64,000 bases of DNA from Arachnopeziza araneosa (taxonomy: Eukaryota > Ascomycota > Leotiomycetes > Helotiales > Arachnopezizaceae): positions 124,001 through 188,000 of the forward strand of contig QYAI01000071.1 of the NCBI GenBank assembly GCA_003988855.1. Reading direction: 5' to 3'. The notes under the pieces were generated by a model that saw only the letters and a list, made by a program, of their open reading frames with translations, searched no databases and had not been told where the DNA came from. Made by a program: the position numbers and the translations under genes. Shown in pieces: positions 46,106 to 56,403 of the stretch (the first letter of the stretch is position 1; each line of letters begins with the position of its first letter).

Positions 46106-46563
46106 TCCTTCCCGTAGCTTTAGCGCAATATTGTAAGATAGAAAGGGAATATCTTCATCTGGGTGTCATGGTTGTAGATAAGAGGGGACTGGAGTGGCGG
46201 TGATGAGAAGAGAAGTTGTTGCTCGGCTTGTGATGGTTTAGCAATTTGAGCATTTGCCGCGGACGTCATTTTTAGCGTTCCCCGGCTTCGGCAACGGAGC
46301 GATGGGGAAGACGAATGCGGGTTGAAATCTCTTCCGCTGACGAACAAATCAATCTTGATTGTTGTACTTCAAAGTATATCGTTGCTTGAACTTCGTGTAT
46401 TCCAGATTGCGATGCTTGTTTCTGCTAGGCCTGCAGTATGGTTGGAACGGCGCTGTCTTGACGTGACGATCCGACCCTTTCATTCGTTCCTTTTCCCGGT
46501 GCTTGCATCTTAGTAGCCTTCACTGTTATCGTCGTGTTGTACTTTTATTTGGAGCCTTTTTCA
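46106..46563. promoter_or_regulatory. Divergent promoter, carrier / methyltransferase
   Basis: 458 bp between divergent starts. No separate gene; a bidirectional promoter is inferred from geometry. Confidence 0.4.
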
Positions 46564-47706
46564 ATGGCCTCATCCATACTATATTCAGACTCGGAATCCA
46601 ATATCATTTTAATTGACATTCCTCGTTCAATTGAGCTTGTTCAAGGTTTCTCGTCATCTCATTCTCGTCGTCTTCTTTCTTCTCCACCAATAGAAGAGCC
46701 CTTTCCATCATTGGAACCAAAATCTGCAAAAGCAAAAGCAAACCTCTTAATTGAGAATGTCTCATTGGATCATCTATTGACTCAAAAATTCTTAACCTTT
46801 GCGTTGGAAGAGCTGAAGGAACAATACGATGGACCATGGTGTCTCCCAAGAGTCATCAAAGATGTGAAGGAGGATTCAGTAAAGAAGAGAAAGCGCAAGA
46901 GAAGTGATAGACAATCCACTTCTGAGGTATTCCACAAGGACTCCAACTCCTCAGGCCCCACTATTGCCGTAGAAAATGAACCTCCAGTCGAGGTATTCTT
47001 GTACCAAAACTCAAATACAGAATACGCAACGGCAATCACCTCACAGGGAGACCAGATTCACCTTCCGCCTCGATCATCCGCGTTATCTGGAACTATTGAA
47101 TCTACATTTACATCATTCCTCTCGGCCCCAAAGTTCAAAATTATCACTCTCGACCCACCATGGCCCAATCGGTCAGCACGTCGAAAAGGCTCATACACCA
47201 TATCTTACAACACGTCTGAAATCGAGAATCTACTCTACAGCTTACCATTTGAACGAGTGTTGGAAAATGATGGATTGATAGCAATTTGGATCACGAACAA
47301 GTCCATCTTCCGAGAGATGGTCCTTTCGGAGGGGGGTTTATTTGATCACTGGGGCGTGACGTTGGTCGAGGAATGGATCTGGTTGAAAACAACCGTCTCA
47401 GGTGTTCCTATCTCGGCGATTGATGGTGTTTGGCGAAAATCGTATGAGCTCTTGCTCATTGGCCGTAGCTCTTCAGAAACCCAGGATGTAAAGAAGAGGG
47501 TCATTGTGGGAGTGCCGGATCTGCACTCACGGAAACCGAATCTGAAGGAGGTTATGGAGAAGGTGTTCCAATTTGAAGAAGGGAACTGTCTAGGATTGGA
47601 GGTTTTTGCGAGGAATCTGACTGAAGGATGGTGGGCTTGGGGTGACGAATGTTTGAGATTCCAGGGAACAGAGCATTGGACCAATGAAACGGTCGTGGCT
47701 ACATGA
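46564..47706 (+). CDS. MT-A70 family methyltransferase, METTL4-type
   Basis: Single exon; ATG at 46564; 380 aa. A basic nuclear-localisation-like stretch KKRKRKRSDRQ lies near residue 120. The catalytic DPPWPNRS (the DPPW motif of MT-A70 adenine-N6 methyltransferases) is at about 205. IAIWITNK, EWIWLKTT and Y-ELLLIGR follow as conserved Rossmann strands. The C-terminal RKPNLKEVMEK and LEVFARNL are also family landmarks. METTL4 proteins methylate N6 of adenine in DNA or of 2'-O-methyladenosine in snRNA; which applies in fungi is unsettled. No cofactor domain beyond the MTase is present. Confidence 0.9.
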   Translation: MASSILYSDSESNIILIDIPRSIELVQGFSSSHSRRLLSSPPIEEPFPSLEPKSAKAKANLLIENVSLDHLLTQKFLTFALEELKEQYDGPWCLPRVIKDVKEDSVKKRKRKRSDRQSTSEVFHKDSNSSGPTIAVENEPPVEVFLYQNSNTEYATAITSQGDQIHLPPRSSALSGTIESTFTSFLSAPKFKIITLDPPWPNRSARRKGSYTISYNTSEIENLLYSLPFERVLENDGLIAIWITNKSIFREMVLSEGGLFDHWGVTLVEEWIWLKTTVSGVPISAIDGVWRKSYELLLIGRSSSETQDVKKRVIVGVPDLHSRKPNLKEVMEKVFQFEEGNCLGLEVFARNLTEGWWAWGDECLRFQGTEHWTNETVVAT

Positions 47707-47857
47707 GAACATGAGGTATGACAGTGATATATATCTTTAGTCTTTCAGGATGTCTATTCTTTCAATATACAATATCATACATCCGCCATCTTGATATCAA
47801 TACATCTCCATGACCCCACACGATGTGTATATCCTGCTTCATATCCATCAATCAGGG
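47707..47857. terminator. Convergent 3' ends
   Basis: A 151-bp spacer between the stop codons of the methyltransferase and the uL23m gene. It must contain both poly(A) regions. ATATATCTT and AATATACAATATC are AT-rich candidates. Confidence 0.35.
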
Positions 47858-48567
47858 TCACCTCGACTCTTTCCCTAATTTCACATGCTGTTCCACTTCA
47901 ATCTCCTCTCCATCCATCTCCCATTCACTCGCGTTCGGTGTCTGTCTCCAGGCCTCCTCTCCCTTTAACAATGCCATGGCTTGTTCTTTTATGCTCGCCC
48001 TCTCCTTCGTGGGTTCTTTTCTCGCATCTGGTCTCATCCCCTCACTCAACTCGTCGCGTTCCTTTTCCGCAGCATCGTAGGTAGTTTTATCCCATCTATT
48101 CGAAATCAATTAGCAAAATCCCAATTACCTAACCTCTCTCCTTCCAGATGTAAACATACAGCGTGAAATCATTCCCTTTGACCTCAGGAAACACAAACGG
48201 CTTATCCATTTCCACCATCATCCGCTTGATACTCTTTGGCCTGAACCAGCGCCGCGGAGATGGTCTCCTGGCTCCGGGTTTGTCTTGTTGTATCTTCTGG
48301 AGCTGGATATATGAACGTACGCCTAAGGCGTGGAGACCGTACATGTTCCATAGGTAGTCGCGGAGGTCGAGTTTATTGAGGTTGAGGGGGACGAGGAAGG
48401 ATGCGAAATATGGAGAGACCTTGGGGGTGTTGAGGAGAGTGAGGGTCAGGTTCGGTCTAAAGGGCAGGTTAGGGATTGAGGATCAGCCGTGAAGGATTTA
48501 AGACGCACAAGAATATCTGCTTGGATCCCATTTTAGGCCCTACGCGGGGAGCCATCTTGGATGCCAT
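47858..48567 (-). CDS. MRP20: Mitochondrial ribosomal protein uL23m
   Basis: Exons 48567-48509, 48456-48160 and 48095-47858; introns of 52 nt (GTGCGT, TTTAG) and 64 nt (GTATGT, TAG); 197 aa. Core: LTLLNTPKVSPYFASFLVPL, NMYGLHALGVRSYIQLQ and the basic RRPSPRRWFRPKSIKRMMVE, which are typical of fungal uL23m (yeast MRP20/MRPL41). uL23 lines the exit of the ribosomal tunnel. The C-terminal extension is acidic and helical. No obvious cleavable presequence. Confidence 0.92.
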
Positions 48568-48901
48568 GGTCAGGATGGATCAGTCTCAGAGTCGAAAATG
48601 AAGATGTTGATATTCCTCTCTTTGAAATTCTCGCGCCTAACATTCTTGAAATTATCCGCGCGGCTGTTGATTTTGAGCCACATCCAAGTCACACCAGCCA
48701 CACCCAAGTGATTGGTCAGATATGACCAAGCTAGACGTTATGCCGGTAATAATCTGCCCCACCACACCCCGCTGTTGACGACAAGGAGTTACCTATTCCA
48801 TTAGCTTCCTCCGACAAATCCTCTACCTTCTTCCTTTGCATCAATTGCTCTTCAATTTACAAGAAAACATCGAATACCAGAGTAAAGAATTGTAGATCAA
48901 C
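48568..48901. promoter_or_regulatory. Divergent promoter, uL23m / dienelactone hydrolase
   Basis: 334 bp between divergent starts. Contains the near-repeat CACACCAGCCACACC-type CA-rich words near 48692-48707. No gene. Confidence 0.4.
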
Positions 48902-49824
48902 ATGGCATCGAACCCTCCGTCTACCTGCTGCACGGTTGGTGTCAAGCACGAGTATGTAAACCGGAAGCTCCAAAAGTTATTCCACTTTCAAGACCATATC
49001 GCTAACATGATTTCAGAGGCCAAGCCACTGGGAAAACAATCAAAATCGGCTCAATCGAAGCTTACGGTCAGTTTTTGTTTCCACTTCTCCGCTTTCAGAA
49101 TAATACTAACATTGCTAGTCGCTGAGCCCACTGGCAAGACTGTCCATGAGAAAACAGCCCTCCTTTTTCTCCCCGATGTACTCGGCATCTGGCAAAACTC
49201 TCAATTGATGGCCGATCAGTACGCCGCCAACGGATACTATACTCTGATCCCCGACCTGTTCAATGGCGATGCTTTGACTCTTAATCGCAAAGCGGGTTTT
49301 GATTTCGCGGCTTGGCTTTCGACGGGAACGGGAGGAACCAACCCACATACTACTGAATATGTTGATGTAATCGTGGAGAAGAGTCTTGCATATTTGAAAG
49401 AACAAGGATATACGAAGATTGGAAGCGTGGGTTATTGCTTTGGTGCAAAGTATACAATTCGTTTTATGGCCGAGGGGAAGGGAATTGCTGTTGGATTCAA
49501 CGCTCACCCTTCGTAAGTTTTATTACTATTCAAGAGAACTCCCTAACTTTATCTTTTAGGTTTGTAGACGAAGATGAAGTCGCTGCCATCGCCGGCCCAC
49601 TCTCTATCGCAGCAGCTGAGACGGATACCATTTTCCCCGCCGAGAAGAGACACAAGACCGAAGAACTCTTGATCAAAACAAAGCAGCCTTACCAAATTAA
49701 TCTGTACAGTGGGGTCTCGCATGGCTTCAGTGTTCGCTGTGACACAAGTAACAAGATCCAGAAGTATGCTAAAGAGGCGGCATTTCTACAAGCGGTGCAA
49801 TGGTTTGATGAGCATTTGTTTTGA
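48902..49824 (+). CDS. Dienelactone hydrolase family protein
   Basis: Exons 48902-48951, 49017-49066, 49119-49512 and 49560-49824; introns of 65, 52 and 47 nt; 252 aa. Two initial 50-nt exons are an unusual feature. Catalytic triad: Cys in VGYCFGAKY (G-x-C-x-G), Asp in ETDTIFPAE, His in GVSHGF. LLFLPDVLGIWQNSQLMADQ is the usual N-terminal landmark. These alpha/beta-fold enzymes hydrolyse dienelactones or similar small lactones; in fungi many act on unknown substrates. Cytosolic; intact. Confidence 0.92.
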
Positions 49825-50907
49825 CTATCTAGAGGCCAAACGAAGTTGTAATGGTCGTTGAATCAAAAAACACAACTTGAGAACATGAGAAGTTTTCAAT
49901 TCTGATTGACTACCCTTAGATGCAAAAGGAGGCTTATCAAAATACGACTTATATTTGAAACTTCTGATTATTATCTGCCCAGTACTATAATCGATGACAG
50001 CCTCATCTTGAATAGTTGTCGCTGATCTCCTTGATTTATCTTGTTTCTTATTATTAAAAAGAAAACTTCTGTTTATCATGATTTCTCCTCGTCATCTCTA
50101 TTAGCTGCTACTAATAAAAACCTCCAATCCTTGTTGAGCTGTTGAGGAACATCCTCTTCATATATTTGTACGGACACGTGACGTGTGTCTCCAGGTAGTT
50201 GATCCTCTTTGTCGATAGCTGCCTTAACGACAAATTGTTTCAAATTTTTCTGATGTATGAACAAGGCTGTTGATTGTAAATAATCATTGGCAAAGTCCTT
50301 CACGATAGCTGTTCTAATGGACTGAGTATAATTCAAATAATTCGGCTCGCTGCATTCGTAGACTTCCACTCTCTTCCATAATTCTATCAGGTTTTGAAAT
50401 TCTGCCCGTCATTTCCAATCGGTTGGATCACCTGCTTCGGCCCATCACAGGTGGGGCGTCTAAGCGTACAATAAAGTGTGGTCCATGCCTGCAATCTTAA
50501 AGTAGTATTACGAAAGGCTTTTTCCGCAGGTGCAAGACCAAAAAATAGGTGGATTGTTCCAAGGGTGGCCAGTGTCTTGTTTTCCGTCTTCAAGCCAAAT
50601 TGCAATGTCCCTGAAAACTCTTCAAAGCCACCAACGAAGAATGAGCTTGAAATTGGGTTCCAGCACAGAATATTTTTGTTTCCTGTCGGTGCGATGTTGT
50701 GGATGATGACGTCTTCGAGTAGGCTTTTAAACCGAAATCGAAACGAGTCCCTCATTTGGGCAGCCCGTACTTCAGATTGACTTCTAGTCAAATCTTTCGG
50801 GACTTGGAATTTATCAAGCAACTCTTTAGACAAGAGTGCCGTGTATATGTTTAAAGGGGTGAAGGCTCCGGCTATCCGTACTCGAGCACGTCGTCATTCG
50901 ATGCCAT
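49825..50907 (-). pseudogene. Unrecognised gene broken by frameshifts
   Basis: The ATG at 50907 starts MASNDDVLEY, then the frame is lost at a TAG. A shift of one base restores a long frame: GAFTPLNIYTALLSKELLDK through NILCWNPISSSFFVGGFEEF and LATLGTIHLFFGLAPAEKAF, ending near 50387. A second shift gives NLIELWKRVEVYECSEPNYL through DWRFLLVAANRDDEEK to 50076. A third gives AVIDYSTGQIIIRSFKYKS to about 49850. The pieces are collinear, similar in composition and non-overlapping, so they look like one protein of about 340 residues with three frame breaks. No introns with good sites explain them. The family is not recognised. Confidence 0.45.
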
Positions 50908-51045
50908 GTTGCTGTCGAAGATCCTTGGTAGAAGACTATTGGAAAGTTGTCGTGATGAGACATCGAACCCGCAACAGATAACCTTAGCAGGTCATAGCGC
51001 ACAAGCTAACGTCACAGCCCCAAAGCAGTGACTTGGCCAGTTCCT

Positions 51046-51273
51046 ATGCACCCTCCACCCAATGATGGCGAGTTGCCCTTGCACCCTCCACCCGATGATG
51101 GTGAGGTGCTGTACCTTCGCGAGACGCTGGCCCTCTACTGGTCCGAGTTTCAAGCGACCTTGAGGAACGATCCACTTTCCTTCTCAAACATATTGGCAGC
51201 ACACTCGATTTCTGCCTATCACCAACATATCCACTTTGTCGCAGCTGACGATCGGACGAATAAGTTGAGATGA
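51046..51273 (+). CDS. Possible small protein with duplicated HPPP(N/D)DGE unit
   Basis: ATG at 51046; 75 codons. Its first 60 nt are a tandem duplication of about 30 nt, giving HPPPNDGELPL then HPPPDDGEVLY. The remainder (LRETLALYWSEFQATLRNDP) looks helical. There is no family match and no upstream exon that I can support. It could equally be a remnant. Confidence 0.25.
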   Translation: MHPPPNDGELPLHPPPDDGEVLYLRETLALYWSEFQATLRNDPLSFSNILAAHSISAYHQHIHFVAADDRTNKLR

Positions 51274-52094
51274 GATATGGAGAAGATTTCTGCGCGGAGG
51301 AGAGCGAAGTTGTACACTTGTAATGATCCTATAGCTGTGCAAATCTTCAACGCTTTACCTATATATATACCACATGAGACATATACTATTGTAACCTGAT
51401 TGCTGCTTTGTATTCGTCACCAAAATTTTATTGTAGCCAATGTCTTCTTCAATTAGGCTTGAGCTTGTTCTTACTTACACCCTCTGCTTTTTCTCTTGGG
51501 CGTCAAAATATTTCTTGAGCTGAGATTAGAAAGATTGAAGGTTTATCCCATTGCTTCGCATCTTGAGTGGTGCGTAGGGCTTTCATACTAATTGGTTGAC
51601 TATATTCGCTTATCGGCCAATAAATGATTAGCTATAATCACTGGCCGTGAAGGCTAGATGCTTGGTGAGTTGGTATGATGAACATCACACTGATTGCTTG
51701 ACTGCATTCAGTCCATGTGATATTCATTTATCAACACGGCTTCAAAAGACTGTACGTCCACCTGAGATTCATTTATCAGCACAGCTTCAATTAGTAGTAT
51801 TGTAACGATGCTATTGCAATCCTCGAAACAGTGGGGATTTTTTCTGTCCCACCAAAGTTTGAGTGCATTATACTATACTGTAGCCAAGTAGGAGCCAGTC
51901 TAGTTGAATCAGAATATGTGTAATGCTGATTTGAAAGTTGGGACAATTGCATGAGCCAACTCTCACTAGAATTGCAAAATATTTACAAGTAGAAACTTTC
52001 CACCTTGCTTTCCATCTTTATTCCCTTTATTTCTACCCGCTATCGTATTCAGTTCGGCGCGTGGAAACCGATTATAGCGTTTACCTATGCCTCA
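51274..52094. other. Intergenic with a 24-bp direct repeat
   Basis: ATTCATTTATCAACACGGCT (51722) and ATTCATTTATCAGCACAGCT (51767), both continuing TCAA, form a 24-bp pair with two mismatches and 45-nt spacing. No gene seen. Confidence 0.5.
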
Positions 52095-52715
52095 TCACTG
52101 TGAGAGAAGGGCAAATCCACTTTGAGTGTTCCGAGCGTTCGTAATATTGATCTCGAAGTGGCCTTTGTTGATGTTATGGTATGGAATGCGAGTTGCGCTC
52201 GAAATCGCTTGGCTACTCACAGCGAAGCCAAATGGGGTGCTGCCAAAAGCATTGACCGACCCACCCAGCCAAGTGCTACATCCCGTGCAGAGATAATTGG
52301 CTTTCCAGTACGTCGCATTGACTGATGAGGATTTCAAAAGGGTAACTGAACTACCGTTGTACGGGCTAGGTGGATGGTATGCGCTGATTCATAAGTCAGT
52401 ATCTGATTTGGATGACTGATCCGGTTTGCATTGAAATTTAAAGACTTACGTGGCCCAAAATGGAGCAACTGCAAGGTTGGTGCCGTTCTTGTAAGCGACC
52501 AAGAGCGGACTTCTAAGCATGCAAGCACCGAACGCAATAGCAGCATAGGTATTATTGATCGGAGAGACAACAGATACGTAAACATCGAATGGAGCAGCCG
52601 CTGCTTCTTTGATCGCTATATTGTATTGTACATTGCTGGTTGGCTCGAGGTATTGAACCAATTGTTGACCGCGGACGGCAACTGCAAGTAGGGCGAGAGT
52701 ATTGAACAGGAGCAT
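52095..52715 (-). CDS. Secreted cytochrome-domain protein (CDH-cytochrome/DOMON-like)
   Basis: Exons 52715-52450 and 52383-52095; a 66-nt intron (GTAAGT, ACTGAC, CAG); 184 aa. A signal peptide of about 16 residues (LLFNTLALLAVAVRG) is followed by one b-type heme domain of the cellobiose dehydrogenase cytochrome fold. AIAFGACMLRSPLLVAYKNG places the axial Met, WKANYLCTGCSTW the conserved disulphide, and YHNINKGHFEI a candidate axial His. There is no flavin, CBM or TM segment, so it is a heme-only secreted protein. Related domains deliver electrons to lytic polysaccharide monooxygenases; a partner here is unknown. Confidence 0.85.
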
Positions 52716-53370
52716 TTTTTTCGAGAGAGGTCGAATCAATGAGAGTTTTCGATCAAAGATGTGTAATTGATAAAAAGACACAAGTTGTGGAATGATAACA
52801 ACACAGAAAACTCAGTCGAATCAAAAGGGGAGGGAAATGCTTGAAAAAATAAGGATGGGAATCGAGTCAGTGGAGCTTCTTTATTCCAATTGATGTCATT
52901 TTGTCTTCCCGGCAATGCGGATATTTTCTACATTGTTCGCCGTATTCATGGACTCTTACTGGTCGTTAAAATAACTCTGTTTCAACTTGATCAAGTTGCC
53001 GTCATATTGCTTTGAGGATCAATACTGATTAAAGAATTTCCGAGGTGCGGCAGTTGAAATAAGCTTCTCGTCTACCCCGCTTAATCTTCAGAATAAATAA
53101 GCGGAGTAAGAAGGATTGGTCAATCATAAACAATTAATCAAGAGTGTGGGACCTTGGGTGGCTCTAAGTTGTGTTTTGCACGTCAATCGTTTAACATCCT
53201 TGTCGAACAATCAACTCCCACTGATTGGACTTGGCCAATGGTAACCAGGGTTTTAGAAATACACTCATCAAATTATTGTCTTGTTAAAATTGAATGACAA
53301 ATACAAAAAGCGGATAGTTAAACATTCTTGATAACAGGATAAAATAAGTCTTAGATAAATAGCAGAGGAT
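52716..53370. other. Intergenic, promoter of the cytochrome gene
   Basis: No supported gene. The AT content rises toward the LTR-like repeat. Confidence 0.4.
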
Positions 53371-53560
53371 TGTAACAGCACAAGGTCAGGCACGGTTTAG
53401 AAGAGGCATATGGGAGTGCGTTCTGGATTGCTTCTGCTTATAGGCTAGCTATGGAGGAAAAGAATAGTATGAGAGAAGAAGGAAGACAGAGAAGTCTGGG
53501 AAGGAAAGGAGAGCATGTGCCGCCCCTAGTCCGACTCTGGTCCGACCCCTGAATCTAACT
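53371..53560 (+). repeat. LTR-like dispersed repeat, copy B
   Basis: Second copy of the 40866-41045 repeat, same orientation: TGTAACAGCACAAGG at the start, AAGAGGCATATGGGAGTGCG after 30 nt, then GCTAGCTATGGAGGAAAAGA and CCTAGTCCGA near the end. The copies differ mainly by transitions and short gaps. It is flanked by no coding retroelement sequence. Confidence 0.6.
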
Positions 53561-53726
53561 CCTTATGACTGATCGTACGCCCCAGGACTGATAATACTAA
53601 GGGTCTTGTCATCGCAAGAATAAAAGTAACTGAAATCTTTCTACAATTGCATTAAGCCGTACCTATCTTTTTGGTATCGGTAGAGGGACTACTGGATCAC
53701 ATGGGGGGGTGCTATATCAAGCTGTT

Positions 53727-53760
53727 ATCACGTGCATGTGAGATCGGAGAAGCACGTGAT
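53727..53760. promoter_or_regulatory. Inverted CACGTG pair
   Basis: ATCACGTGC (53727-53735) and GCACGTGAT (53752-53760) are perfect 9-bp inverted arms separated by 16 nt. Each contains a CACGTG E-box preceded or followed by AT, a typical fungal bHLH/centromere-binding-factor-like site. It lies 440 bp upstream of the deaminase gene. A regulatory role is inference. Confidence 0.5.
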
Positions 53761-54201
53761 TAATAAGGTAGAGGCGCGCTACTTTTGTTCATACGTTGCA
53801 GACTCAAAAGAGCAGTAGTCTTCCAAACTCTCTTTCTCTTTCCCTAGAACTATTTCAAAACATACATTTCTTGCTCTCACATACTTGACAATTATCTTCA
53901 TTCAAACTACATATGACTTGCGCTCTCTAACATCGGCGCTACTCAGCCAGTAACAAATTCCCAGTTTTACTGTAAAACTTCGGTCCAGGGCCAAATTTTG
54001 AGAAGAATTAGACTCCAACTACTTCTGCATTTTAATGCTGAAAGGACCACTGTCAGAAAGTGTAAAGCTCTAATTTGTACTGGCGCATAATTTAGCCGTT
54101 TTAGGTAAGGCGCATTACAAGGATAGGTCCCAATGTTACTCAATCATCCCCACTTCAAACATTAATAACGCTTCTCGCGCTGCTTCGACTATCTCGTCTC
54201 A

Positions 54202-56265
54202 ATGACACCGAAAAAGGTTACTCCTCCTCCAGCCGTAGTTACCTGTGCTGAGAACATTGCCTTTCTTCATCTCTTACATTCCATTCCTGCTCTGCCGACT
54301 CGCAATTCGATAGATAATCTTCCGATTTGTCAGAAGGGTTATACGTTATCATTTTTGCAAGAGCGAAGCTTGGTTGGCACTCTTGCATATCTTTCAAATC
54401 TTAAAGATGGTCCCGATCATATCCCTGCAGTCTGCGTTGAGCAAGGTCGCGATGCGGCATTCCTCAACGTCCTGCTGGCTGTTAATAAAGCGAGACCAGG
54501 CGATGGGAAGGAAGTGCTACAAATCCTTAAAGTAGGCTTTGAGAGAATCTTTGCACTCATATCGCAGGTTTCAGATGGTGAGCACTCGTTGTTATCACTT
54601 CACTACTACTAATCAGATTTAGATCAAGGAGATGATGGTCTAACAGACGAGGATCGGATTTTTGCTGCGATCGTTTCTATGTGCTCCGTACGCATTCAAT
54701 GCCGTCTGCGGTTCATTTCCAATAGCAGAAGTACACCAAAGCAGCCCATAAAGGAACTACTCCAAGAGGCTGTGAGTTATATCCGTCAGCCGGAAAATGA
54801 GATAAACCAAGGCGGCAAGCTGCTCCAAACCTCTATATTGTTTGTAAAAAGAGCTAAAGAGGTAATCAAGTTGATCGATGCATGGGTCAACCACCGCACA
54901 CCAACACGTCTAGGTAAGCTAGTGGAAGGAGTGCATCACTTATGGCAAGTGGGAGAGCTTCACACCCTGCTTAGCACTATACCAAATCGAAATATGGGCC
55001 CATCATCGAGGAAGAACCTCTTAAACACTCTTAGTAAAGTTTCAAGGTATCGAGAAGCTGCTAAGTTCCTCTATCATACGGCCAAAAAGGTTCCTTTAAT
55101 CCGACGGATGAAGATTGTTCTTGTTGGCTTGCCTGAAAACCTTTTCCAGAAAACACCAATGAATAAATATACTCCGACCCTCCCTTCCACCATCTCGAGA
55201 ATCAGCCCGTTACGTGGGAAACGATGGAATATCGGCCAAATATGTCAATTACTAAAAATTAGTGAGGCTGAAGCAGAAAATCAATTTGTCCAGCGGACGC
55301 GAAAAACCTTGAAGGATGCCAAAATACACGCTGAGATCCAACTCCTCTTCTACTGTGAACTCAAGGCATCTAAGCTTCCGCCTCGAGTTGTGTGTTCGAC
55401 TAAGGACGCTTGCTTTCTTTGTAATACTTTCATTGCTGTGCACTTAAAAATGCACACTCCACGCTGCCACGGGAAATTATACCCTGGATGGCGATTACCT
55501 TCCTCTCCAAGGTTCAAGGAAATAGAGCAAAGATTCAACAGTCAACTTGTAAGGATAATAAGAGATAGTCTTACAACGCTTCTTACGAGACGGCAGAAGA
55601 CTGTTTATCCGGATCCAAATGAGAGCACACTCCTCACGCTCACTGTCTCAGTGTCGACATTGCGTAGCTTGCGGCCGCATGAAGTTGTGATTAAGGATGG
55701 TGGGGAGATTCCACAGAGTAAACCGCCGACCCTTTTAGAAACAGAAAGAATCATTTCCATTTCATCGAACTCTATGGAGCTCTCCGAGTTTTCAGAAGCC
55801 ACTTCAAGTAGTGGATCTGCAGTACGGGTTGGCGATGTACTTATTCAGCCGTCAAATAATATTGCTTCACCAACGGTTCCTTCAGCTATATCGAGTTCCG
55901 AAGCATTCTCATCAACTATTACGTCTCTCGATAATTACACACTCCATCAAGGCCAGATATTGTCAAAAACCGTCAAAGTAGATCACGCATCAGTCTTATT
56001 CACTGTGGGACCTCTCGAACTTCAAATAGAATATTCGACGGGGCCAAATCTAATGACGTCTGACAATCGTTCAAGCAGTTTTACTTATACCATAGAGTGG
56101 CTCACATTTGATGAAGCTAAGAGAGTGCTAAAAGATGCGTCTCCAATCTACTTTGCGGAATCACTGGATGGCGAGATGGTACATGTAGACAATCTGAACT
56201 GCTTCTACATTACTGCTCGGAGCTCTGTTCTCAAGATATTTCTTCAGCCGAGAACTGCTAGATAG
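54202..56265 (+). CDS. OTT_1508-like predicted nucleic-acid/nucleotide deaminase
   Basis: Exons 54202-54577 and 54617-56265 with a 39-nt intron (GTGAGC, AATCAG); 674 aa. An N-terminal helical region of about 330 residues leads into the deaminase core. HAEIQLLFYCEL supplies the zinc-binding His and the proton-relay Glu. CSTKDACFLCNTFIAVH supplies the two zinc-binding Cys (C-x2-C). TPRCHGKLYPGWRLP is a family landmark after the core. The C-terminal 200 residues include a Ser-rich linker and beta-rich segments. This is the deaminase-superfamily branch, expanded in fungi, predicted by comparative genomics (Pfam OTT_1508_deam) but lacking a tested substrate. No signal peptide or NLS is obvious. 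It converges on the CorA-like gene with 138 bp between stops. Confidence 0.88.
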
Positions 56266-56403
56266 CTTCAGCTCTATAAAAAAACTCTCACTAGTTCAAA
56301 AGTTGCTTGCTTCCAGACTGATTTTACTTTCCCCCCTTGCGCAAACTTTGTTCCCAAATCTCCTTGCTCATACTGGAGACTGCCCTTGATTTATTTCAGT
56401 GTC

